Shown piece by piece: positions 1 through 4,949 of a stretch of 6,046 nucleotides of DNA. The stretch's first letter is position 1. The number at the start of each line of letters is the position of its first letter. Source of the stretch: an uncultured Bacteroidota bacterium. Its GTDB lineage: Bacteria; Bacteroidota; Bacteroidia; Flavobacteriales; Flavobacteriaceae. The position numbers and the translations under genes are program-made. The stretch lies in the NCBI GenBank assembly GCA_903837025.1, contig CAILTC010000395.1, positions 1-6,046 on the forward strand, given 5' to 3'. Under the pieces are notes generated by a model that had not been told where the DNA came from, searched no databases, and saw nothing but the letters and a program-made list of their open reading frames with translations.

Positions 1-159
1 CCTATTTTCTTTAGTCACATTGCAACAAATATATTTATATTTTATACTTTAATAGTACTATATTGTTTCGTTTTTATGATTACTATTGCTTTAAATTTAG
101 GAATGATTTGGAATAAAAAAATTAGTTTAAGAAATTGTAAAATTAAAACAATAGAATGA
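1..159 (+). CDS. C-terminal end of an unidentified membrane protein (partial)
   Basis: Frame 1 stays open from the window edge for 52 codons and ends at TGA 157-159. In DNA this AT-rich, such a run without a stop is unlikely by chance. The visible tail contains a long hydrophobic stretch, roughly codons 8-37, rich in Ile, Phe, Leu and Tyr, which looks like one or two membrane helices. A short basic end follows (WNKKISLRNCKIKTIE). The stop overlaps the mtnN start as ATGA at 156-159, the usual sign of translational coupling and a shared transcript. The N-terminal part lies outside the window and the tail has no motif I recognise, so no function is offered. The coding call rests on the open frame, the membrane-like composition and the ATGA junction. 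Confidence 0.6.
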   Translation, partial: PIFFSHIATNIFIFYTLIVLYCFVFMITIALNLGMIWNKKISLRNCKIKTIE

Positions 160-917
160 AAAGAATTATAGGAATCATGGGCGCTATGCCAGAAGAAATT
201 GATGGAGTTGTGGCTTTATTAACGAATTGTGTAGCGACAACATTGGGCAAACGTATCTATTATTCGGGGCAAATAAACGGTATAGAAACCGTAGTGGTTT
301 TTTCGCGCTGGGGCAAAGTTGCCGCTGCAACAACAGCAACTACCTTGATTCATGAATTTAAAATTACCGAATTGCTTTTTACAGGGGTTGCCGGAGCCCT
401 AGATTCCGATTTGAAAATTGGTGATATTGTTCTAGGGAACCGATTGATTCAGCATGATATGGATGCAAGGCCGCTGATGAAGCAATTTGAAATCCCGCTT
501 CTCGGCAAGACGTATTTCGAAAGTGATGCAAACCATTTGGCAATAGCCACAAAAGCGATTGCTACTTTAATCGAAAGCAAAGCGTTACACACCGTTATTA
601 GCGATCAAGATTTGAAGGAATTCAGTATTTCGCAACCTAAATTAGTAATAGGAGAAATTGCTAGTGGCGACCAGTTTTTCTCCAGCAATGAACAAAAAGA
701 TAACCTCAGTACTCAATTGCCCAATGTTTTATGCGTAGAAATGGAAGGCGCTGCGGTTGCCCAAGTTTGTTATGAATATGAAATTCCGTTTTGTATTATA
801 AGGACGATTTCGGATGTGGCAGATGATCAATCCCACATTGATTTTCCGTCTTTTATAAAAAAAATCTCCAGTAAATATGCTGCCGAAATAATTAATACCA
901 TTTTCAATCTTAATTAA
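156..917 (+). CDS. mtnN: 5'-methylthioadenosine/S-adenosylhomocysteine nucleosidase
   Basis: This cytoplasmic enzyme of the PNP/UDP phosphorylase superfamily removes adenine from methylthioadenosine and S-adenosylhomocysteine, the by-products of SAM use. It feeds the methionine salvage and activated methyl cycles. The 253 residues cover the whole fold. Seen in order: GIMGAMPEE (6-14), where E14 matches the catalytic-acid Glu12 of the E. coli enzyme; GKVAAA (53-58); TGVAGAL (76-82); SGDQF (170-174); the purine/ribose-binding VEMEG (194-198, with E195 and E197); and RTISDVADD, where D220 matches catalytic Asp197. The protein is about 20 residues longer than E. coli MtnN, with extra length in the middle (about 130-165). 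The ATG start gives the conserved N-terminus directly and overlaps the upstream stop (ATGA), so the gene is probably read from an upstream promoter. Futalosine hydrolase (MqnB) is a relative, but the ISDVADxQSH motif favours MtnN. Confidence 0.95.
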   Translation: MKRIIGIMGAMPEEIDGVVALLTNCVATTLGKRIYYSGQINGIETVVVFSRWGKVAAATTATTLIHEFKITELLFTGVAGALDSDLKIGDIVLGNRLIQHDMDARPLMKQFEIPLLGKTYFESDANHLAIATKAIATLIESKALHTVISDQDLKEFSISQPKLVIGEIASGDQFFSSNEQKDNLSTQLPNVLCVEMEGAAVAQVCYEYEIPFCIIRTISDVADDQSHIDFPSFIKKISSKYAAEIINTIFNLN

Positions 918-941
918 ACGCATCTTCATTTTAGTAATTAG

Positions 942-949
942 TAATTTTG
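942..949 (+). promoter_or_regulatory. -7 promoter box of the pirin gene
   Basis: TAATTTTG matches the Bacteroidota -7 consensus TAnnTTTG exactly and lies 18 bases before the ATG at 968. Transcription would start near 953-957, leaving a leader of only about 11-15 bases. I see no convincing -33 TTG at the usual distance. The same 11 bases, TAATTTTGCAA, recur at the lpdA promoter (4914-4924). The box decides the start of the gene: the in-frame TTG at 947 is part of the promoter and would not be in the mRNA. Confidence 0.65.
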
Positions 950-967
950 CAATGTAATTTTAAAGAT

Positions 968-1846
968 ATGACAACAAAAAAAGTAGAAATAGTAGTACCA
1001 CCAAGTGCACCGCATTATGTAGGAGATGGATTTAGAGTGCATAATTTTATTCCGAGTGGCTATCGTCTGGATATGCAGCGTATGACACCATTTATTATGA
1101 TGGATTATAATGCTAAATTTTATTTTCCACCAAGTGAAAAGCCAAAAGGAGTAGGCGTACACCCGCACCGAGGTTTCGAAACGGTGACGATTGCCTATAA
1201 AGGCAAAGTAGAACATCACGATAGCAGTGGCGGTGGCGGAATCATTGGCGAAGGCGATGTACAATGGATGACAGCTGCTTCAGGGGTTTTGCACAAAGAA
1301 TTTCATGAAGTGAATTTCAGCAAAGAAGGTGGCGATTTTCAAATGGTCCAACTTTGGGTAAACCTTCCTGCCAAAGATAAAATGAGTCTACCAAAATACC
1401 AAGCCATAGAAAATAAGAATATTCCAAAATATGAACTTGAAAATAATGGGGGAGAAATAGAAATAATTGCCGGAGAACATAAAGGAATCAAAGGGGCTGC
1501 TTTTACTTTTACACCGGTGCATTTGCTCAATACAAAACTGAATAAAGGAGCAAAAACCGATTTCAGTTTTCCTGCCAATTTCAATACGGCACTTTTGGTA
1601 ATCGAAGGAAGTATCATCGTAAACGACACCGAACAAGTTCCTACGAATCATTTTGTATTATTCGAAAATAAAGGAGAAAATTTCACTGTTGAAGCAACTG
1701 AAAACTCCATTATTTTAGTTTTGAGTGGCGAACCCATTGACGAACCTATTGCTTCTCACGGGCCTTTTGTGATGAATACAAGGCAAGAATTAATGGAAGC
1801 TTTTGATGATTTTAACCAAGGGAAATTTGGTTATTTAGAAGATTAA
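968..1846 (+). CDS. Pirin family protein (bicupin)
   Basis: Pirins are cytoplasmic double-cupin proteins that bind one non-haem iron in the N-terminal cupin. Bacterial members have been reported as quercetin 2,3-dioxygenases (E. coli YhhW) or as redox and metabolic modulators, and the natural substrate is usually unknown. Residues 1-292 are close to the usual 290. The N-terminal cupin carries HPHRGFETVT, with H65 and H67. The second metal-binding stretch, SGVLHKEFHE, supplies H109 and E111. These four match the known ligand set (57/59/101/103 in YhhW) with a constant offset of 8, so the iron site is intact. The C-terminal cupin (about 180-290) ends in the typical SHGPFVMNTRQELMEAFDDF stretch. 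The ATG at 968 is chosen over an in-frame TTG at 947 because that TTG lies inside the -7 box. The gene has its own promoter 50 bases after mtnN and converges on the PepSY operon. Family is certain; substrate is not. Confidence 0.93.
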   Translation: MTTKKVEIVVPPSAPHYVGDGFRVHNFIPSGYRLDMQRMTPFIMMDYNAKFYFPPSEKPKGVGVHPHRGFETVTIAYKGKVEHHDSSGGGGIIGEGDVQWMTAASGVLHKEFHEVNFSKEGGDFQMVQLWVNLPAKDKMSLPKYQAIENKNIPKYELENNGGEIEIIAGEHKGIKGAAFTFTPVHLLNTKLNKGAKTDFSFPANFNTALLVIEGSIIVNDTEQVPTNHFVLFENKGENFTVEATENSIILVLSGEPIDEPIASHGPFVMNTRQELMEAFDDFNQGKFGYLED

Positions 1847-1851
1847 AACAT

Positions 1852-1891
1852 AAAAAAAAACGAAGCAATCTCATGAAGAAATTGCTTCGTT
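1852..1891 (-). terminator. Rho-independent terminator, mainly for the minus-strand operon
   Basis: A perfect 11-base inverted repeat, AACGAAGCAAT (1859-1869) and ATTGCTTCGTT (1881-1891), encloses an 11-base loop that can add two further pairs (TC/GA) past one mismatch. Read on the minus strand, it lies 20 bases after the PepSY stop and runs into a tract of nine U (1860-1852), a textbook terminator. Read on the plus strand, after the pirin stop at 1846, the hairpin is followed only by a mixed A/T stretch, so it would be weaker there, although it may still serve both converging genes. Confidence 0.88.
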
Positions 1892-1911
1892 ATAAAAATA
1901 ATAATTTCCTA

Positions 1912-2502
1912 TTATTGTCCCCAAAAATGATAGGTGATATAGACCAAAATAAATCCTAGAATCACCAATATAATTCCTGACACTCTCTTTTTCTTCAGAA
2001 ATAACAACAGGATAAGTCCCGAAACAGATACGAGTACCATCAAAATCGCCGAAATATCAATTACCCATAACCATGTTTTTCCGGTGTCTCGTCCTTTATG
2101 AAGATCATTTATAAATCCTGCGAAACCTTGGCTAGTCTCGGTTAATGTGTAAGTGGCATCGGAGCGATTTATAAAAGTATCTGCTGCATAACCAGGTGCT
2201 TTAAAAGAAAAACTGATTTCATTATCCGATATTCTAAAATCGGCAACGGCTCCTTTTGCTTTGTATTTCGTTCTGAAATATTCGACAATGGCTAACTTCT
2301 GAATTTTTAAAGTATCCTTTGAACTCACCCAATTTTTGTTAATTGCTCCTTTGTTTTGGGTAATAACTGCATTCTTTTGAAAATAATCGGCATGATTTAA
2401 GGTTAGTCCCGTAACCGAAAAAAACAGGATAATTATAAAACTAATCATCGAAAGATAAATATGCAACCACCTCGAGGCTTTGGCAATAAACTTCTTTTTC
2501 AT
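1912..2502 (-). CDS. PepSY-associated membrane protein, three helices
   Basis: This 196-residue inner-membrane protein has the layout of small PepSY_TM proteins: a basic start, helix 1 (about 16-36), an external domain (about 38-140), helix 2 (about 146-169), a KKKR turn, and helix 3 (about 174-192). Histidines sit where this group tends to keep them: H14 in RWLHIY before helix 1, H37 in TGLTLNH at its end, and H135 in DLHKGRDTG just before helix 2. Larger PepSY_TM proteins such as FoxB are haem-containing ferric-siderophore reductases, so these histidines are candidate haem or metal ligands by analogy only. The ATG starts one base after the stop of the ApbE-DUF2271 gene (TAA-G-ATG), so the two are almost certainly translated together and act in one process. 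A terminator follows. The family call is firm; the electron-transfer role is inferred. Confidence 0.82.
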   Translation of the reverse strand: MKKKFIAKASRWLHIYLSMISFIIILFFSVTGLTLNHADYFQKNAVITQNKGAINKNWVSSKDTLKIQKLAIVEYFRTKYKAKGAVADFRISDNEISFSFKAPGYAADTFINRSDATYTLTETSQGFAGFINDLHKGRDTGKTWLWVIDISAILMVLVSVSGLILLLFLKKKRVSGIILVILGFILVYITYHFWGQ

Positions 2503-2503
2503 C

Positions 2504-4045
2504 TTACTTCTTTTTGATTTCTAATGAAGCCGACGCCACTTCGGGATTACTTGCTAATTCAATTTTGTTGGCTTTGTTGTTTACCTTAATTTCTTGAGTA
2601 ATCAATTGGTAACCTCCATGTTCTCTAGCCACTTCGATGTTTAGTGTGTAAATACCTTGTTTTACAAAGTCGCCACTATCTGTTTTTCCGTCCCATTTTA
2701 TGGCATATTTACCAGCCGATCTCGTGGCACTTGCAACAGAATTTATCGATTGTGTTTCGGCATTAAATTTCGAATAATTCGCGCTATACCAAGCACGTAA
2801 ATGATTTATCCAACGGGGTTTATTAAACCAAACCGTCAAAGTTCTAACGGGAGCTTTGTCTTTATTTTCGACCCAAATAGCTACAAACGGTCTTCTAGCA
2901 CCTCCTTGTATTTGAGCTAATTCTAGATTCACCGTTAGCTCATAAGCGGGATCCCATTGGTCATTTTTGACAACTAGGTTATTCGCAACAGCATTATTTT
3001 CTTTAGCAATTTCAATTGATGTCCAATTATTACTTTGAATTCGTTCGCCGTCTTTTGTAATAATTAAATAAGCTGCATCCGGAAATTGTTTGGCTAATTC
3101 TACACTTTCGGTAACGGATAATACATTGAAGGCTGTTGCCAAAGCGCCAGCGTCGGTAGCATTATTGGCTACAACTGTTGCCGAAATACTATTTTCGGCA
3201 GGAAAGCCTGTTCTGGGATCAACAATATGCGAAAACCATTGGTCGCCAATTAAATTACCTCTTTTATAATTCCCACTTGTGGCAATAAACTGATTTTGAA
3301 TTCGGACAATATCAATCGCTGCATCATTGATGGCACTCGCTTTTGGATTAGCAATTTCTACTGTTTCTTTTTGATTTCCAGCGACTAAAATATCACCTCC
3401 AATATTCATAACAACGCTTTCTACACCTGTTTCTTCAATCACTTTTTTGGTTGCATGATCGATGATATAACTTTTTACGAAAGTATTTAGCATCAAAGGT
3501 GCATTTGTTAGATGGGTAACGGTACCATTGGTATAATCGATTGTCCAATGCTTTTGATTCACTGTCGCAATCGCTGTTTGAATACTTTCTTTAGAAGGTA
3601 AAATTTGATTTTTCTCTGCCGTTTTCCATACTTGGCATACTACTTCTGCGGCAGGATCCAGCGCACCTTTGGTTTTTGATTTCCAAGAATCGAATAAACT
3701 CAAAACCTCTATAAGTTCTTTAGATGCTTTTACAGGAGTGTTTTGAGTTTGCATCCACAAACTAAACTCACTGTTTTTGTCATAAGCACTTACAATTTTC
3801 GAAAGCCTATTAATTTCATTTAATGCAATTTTTTCGGCATTTGAAGCTTGTTTATTCGAGCTTGTTTTTATTTTCATTTCAAAAGAAGTTCCCAATACAT
3901 TCTCGAATTGAGATTTGAAAACCTTTACGGTTTTGTCTTTCGTTTTTATTGGATTTATGCCACTTGCGAAGGTCACAGAAATAGCAAATAAGAATATTAA
4001 ATAAGAACAAGTGTGTAGCTTATTTTTAAAAGAAGTAGGGATCAT
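2504..4045 (-). CDS. Exported ApbE-like/DUF2271 fusion protein
   Basis: The 513 residues begin with a Sec signal peptide (hydrophobic core about 14-26, likely cut near FASG). There is no lipobox, so the mature protein should be free in the periplasm. Residues about 45-345 form an ApbE (FAD:protein FMN transferase) domain: LGTSFEM (51-57), NSEFSLW (91-97), GALDPAAE (127-134), MNIGGDI (213-219), TSGNY (256-260), and SHIVDPRTG (272-280) with the active-site H273. Residues about 364-490 form a DUF2271 domain: RPFVAIWVE (385-393), RTLTVWFNKPRW (401-412), WDGKTDSG (451-458), and EVAREHGGY (471-479). Several ApbE key positions are changed: the usual DLGGIAKGY loop reads MLNTFVKSY (185-193), and the usual metal Asp of ADALAT is G300 in AGALAT (T304 is kept). 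FMN-transfer activity is therefore doubtful. The gene is first in an operon with the PepSY membrane protein, which suggests an envelope flavin or metal redox role. The domain calls are secure; the function is inferred. Confidence 0.85.
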   Translation of the reverse strand: MIPTSFKNKLHTCSYLIFLFAISVTFASGINPIKTKDKTVKVFKSQFENVLGTSFEMKIKTSSNKQASNAEKIALNEINRLSKIVSAYDKNSEFSLWMQTQNTPVKASKELIEVLSLFDSWKSKTKGALDPAAEVVCQVWKTAEKNQILPSKESIQTAIATVNQKHWTIDYTNGTVTHLTNAPLMLNTFVKSYIIDHATKKVIEETGVESVVMNIGGDILVAGNQKETVEIANPKASAINDAAIDIVRIQNQFIATSGNYKRGNLIGDQWFSHIVDPRTGFPAENSISATVVANNATDAGALATAFNVLSVTESVELAKQFPDAAYLIITKDGERIQSNNWTSIEIAKENNAVANNLVVKNDQWDPAYELTVNLELAQIQGGARRPFVAIWVENKDKAPVRTLTVWFNKPRWINHLRAWYSANYSKFNAETQSINSVASATRSAGKYAIKWDGKTDSGDFVKQGIYTLNIEVAREHGGYQLITQEIKVNNKANKIELASNPEVASASLEIKKK

Positions 4046-4063
4046 AAATTTAATTTAACAATT

Positions 4064-4081
4064 TTGACCAAAAATAGTCAA
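4064..4081. promoter_or_regulatory. Inverted repeat around the -7 box, possible operator
   Basis: TTGAC (4064-4068) and GTCAA (4077-4081) form a 5-base inverted repeat. The eight bases between them are exactly the -7 box of the minus-strand promoter. A dimeric repressor bound here would cover the core promoter. Spacing and sequence do not match a regulator site I can name with confidence. The arms are short, so chance is possible. Confidence 0.35.
4069..4076 (-). promoter_or_regulatory. -7 promoter box of the ApbE-DUF2271/PepSY operon
   Basis: On the minus strand these bases read TATTTTTG, a perfect TAnnTTTG box, 23 bases before the ATG at 4045. The start of transcription would be near 4062-4066, with an A/T-rich leader of about 20 bases. 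A weak -33 candidate (TTCG, 4097-4094) lies 17 bases upstream. A run of nine A (minus strand, 4111-4103) falls about 40-48 bases before the predicted start, where an UP element would be expected. Confidence 0.6.
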
Positions 4082-4144
4082 GAAGGTTTAATTCGAATGC
4101 TATTTTTTTTTAATAAATTATTAAGTTTAATTTAGCTGTCGTTT

Positions 4145-4705
4145 TTAATAATACAATCTAAAATCGAGTTGTTTACAAAGTGCATAATGCTTTTCATATA
4201 AAGATTCTACAATTTCGATGACATCATCTTGAGCTTGGCAAAAGCCAAAAAAAGCTTTGTCAATAGGAATACTGCTTAAGTTTTTAGATACAGCTCCATA
4301 ACCCGAAACAGCTCTTGCACCTGTAATATCAAGAAAGTATTGCGCTTCTTCCTCACTTAAATCTAAGGCTTTGAGATTGGCAAAATGCAAAATTTTACCT
4401 TTCATTTTTCCCTCAAAGAGTTCCGCTATTTCTTCTAAACTATAGTAATAGTCATTAAGGCAAATGTTATTTCCTTCGCCTGGCATGACAAGATAGATGA
4501 TTTCATAATCTTTAAAATCATGATCGTCATAAAGTAAGGTATTTAGACTTTCTTCTAAACCCTCTATGGTGTCACATGTTTTATAAATACTAGGAATTCC
4601 TTGCTCAAAGGCAAGTCTTTCTAAATTTTTCACTACTTCGGTCGTAGTTTTTATTTCTACATCAGCAACCGCTTCGAGGCAGAAAATAAAGGTGTCATTA
4701 TCCAT
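4145..4705 (-). CDS. Hypothetical protein, DUF6642-like
   Basis: This is an acidic 186-residue protein without signal peptide or membrane helix, so probably cytoplasmic. From memory its pattern fits the DUF6642 type: a short strand (FIFCLEAVAD, 6-15), an alpha/beta body with EIIYLVMPGEG (68-78), SLEEIAELF (89-97), KILHFANLKAL (104-114), and TGARAVSGYG (128-137). In the relatives I recall, the second and fourth stretches read roughly as a strand ending in HG and a strand ending in SC, which recalls a caspase/CHAT-like fold. Here these positions are P75-G76 and A109-N110, so any protease dyad would be lost. The ATG at 4705 is chosen over an in-frame TTG at 4753 because that TTG is the end of a -7 box. 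The gene stands alone: no terminator is clear before the next operon 99 bases on, so some read-through is possible. The real function is unknown. Confidence 0.65.
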   Translation of the reverse strand: MDNDTFIFCLEAVADVEIKTTTEVVKNLERLAFEQGIPSIYKTCDTIEGLEESLNTLLYDDHDFKDYEIIYLVMPGEGNNICLNDYYYSLEEIAELFEGKMKGKILHFANLKALDLSEEEAQYFLDITGARAVSGYGAVSKNLSSIPIDKAFFGFCQAQDDVIEIVESLYEKHYALCKQLDFRLYY

Positions 4706-4750
4706 TGAATTTTGGGCTAAAGCACAAATATAGGAATGTTTTATCAGAGT

Positions 4751-4758
4751 CAAAAATA
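4751..4758 (-). promoter_or_regulatory. -7 promoter box of the DUF6642-like gene
   Basis: On the minus strand the bases read TATTTTTG, a perfect TAnnTTTG box identical to the one before the ApbE-DUF2271 gene. It lies 45 bases before the ATG at 4705 and would give a leader of about 35-40 bases. No good -33 TTG is visible upstream. It explains the in-frame TTG at 4753, which would otherwise look like a start codon. Confidence 0.55.
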
Positions 4759-4797
4759 CTGGAGCTTTCTTAAAAATTTGTAATAAACAGCTTTTTA

Positions 4798-4827
4798 TAA
4801 TTTGTAACTTTAAAAATACTATGAGTT
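4798..4827 (+). repeat. Diverged copy of the lpdA promoter and start region
   Basis: These bases resemble 4914-4956 in the same order: a TAATTTG box (TAATTTTG at lpdA), an AAC triplet, an AAAAAT stretch, and then an exact 12-base match, ATACTATGAGTT, covering the lpdA start codon. The lpdA copy has about 13 extra A/C-rich bases in its leader. The ATG at 4821 opens only a five-codon frame (MSFEI, then TAA at 4836-4838), close to the lpdA start MSSFD. The lpdA copy is the second unit of the pair. Confidence 0.45.
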
Positions 4828-4913
4828 TTGAAATTTAAAATTTGATAACTAAAAAAGAGTAATTCGTTACGAAATCTTTAAACTTTTAACAGTATACTTA
4901 AAACAAAAAAACT

Positions 4914-4921
4914 TAATTTTG
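4914..4921 (+). promoter_or_regulatory. -7 promoter box of lpdA
   Basis: TAATTTTG matches TAnnTTTG exactly and lies 28 bases before the ATG at 4950. The expected transcript has a leader of about 20-25 bases made almost only of A and C (AAAATAAAAACACACATACT, 4930-4949). This unstructured, A-rich, Shine-Dalgarno-free leader is typical of highly translated Bacteroidota genes. No clear -33 TTG is seen. Confidence 0.65.
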
Positions 4922-4949
4922 CAACACTAAAAATAAAAACACACATACT

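Noticed and set aside
156..917. Futalosine hydrolase (MqnB) instead of MtnN
   Set aside because: The family is related, but the N-terminal GAMPEE, VEMEG and ISDVADDQSH motifs match MtnN, and no menaquinone genes are adjacent.
947..967. TTG-initiated extension of the pirin gene by seven residues
   Set aside because: The TTG is part of the TAATTTTG promoter box and the added residues are not part of the usual pirin N-terminus. The ATG at 968 is preferred.
938..1264. Minus-strand open frame of 108 codons opposite the pirin gene
   Set aside because: It lies opposite a well-supported gene and its translation is rich in aromatic, His and Cys residues, as expected for an antisense shadow. The same applies to frames at 729-929, 1339-1629, 1388-1651 and 5728-5937.
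3968..4045. Lipoprotein signal for the ApbE-DUF2271 protein using Cys13
   Set aside because: Cys13 lies before the hydrophobic core, not after it, and there is no lipobox. A standard Sec signal peptide fits better.
4064..4081. The inverted repeat as an FNR/CRP-type site
   Set aside because: FNR-type sites need four bases between TTGAT/ATCAA arms and CRP uses TGTGA-N6-TCACA. Here the arms are TTGAC/GTCAA with eight bases between them, so no known family is assigned.
4103..4123. T-run plus TAATAA-A-TTATTA palindrome as a terminator of the DUF6642-like gene
   Set aside because: The stem is purely A/T, and on the minus strand it is followed by A rather than U, so it would not terminate that transcript. 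A promoter-upstream A-tract is more likely.
4706..4753. TTG-initiated extension of the DUF6642-like gene by 16 residues
   Set aside because: The TTG is the end of a TATTTTTG box on the same strand. The ATG at 4705 places the first predicted strand at the N-terminus.
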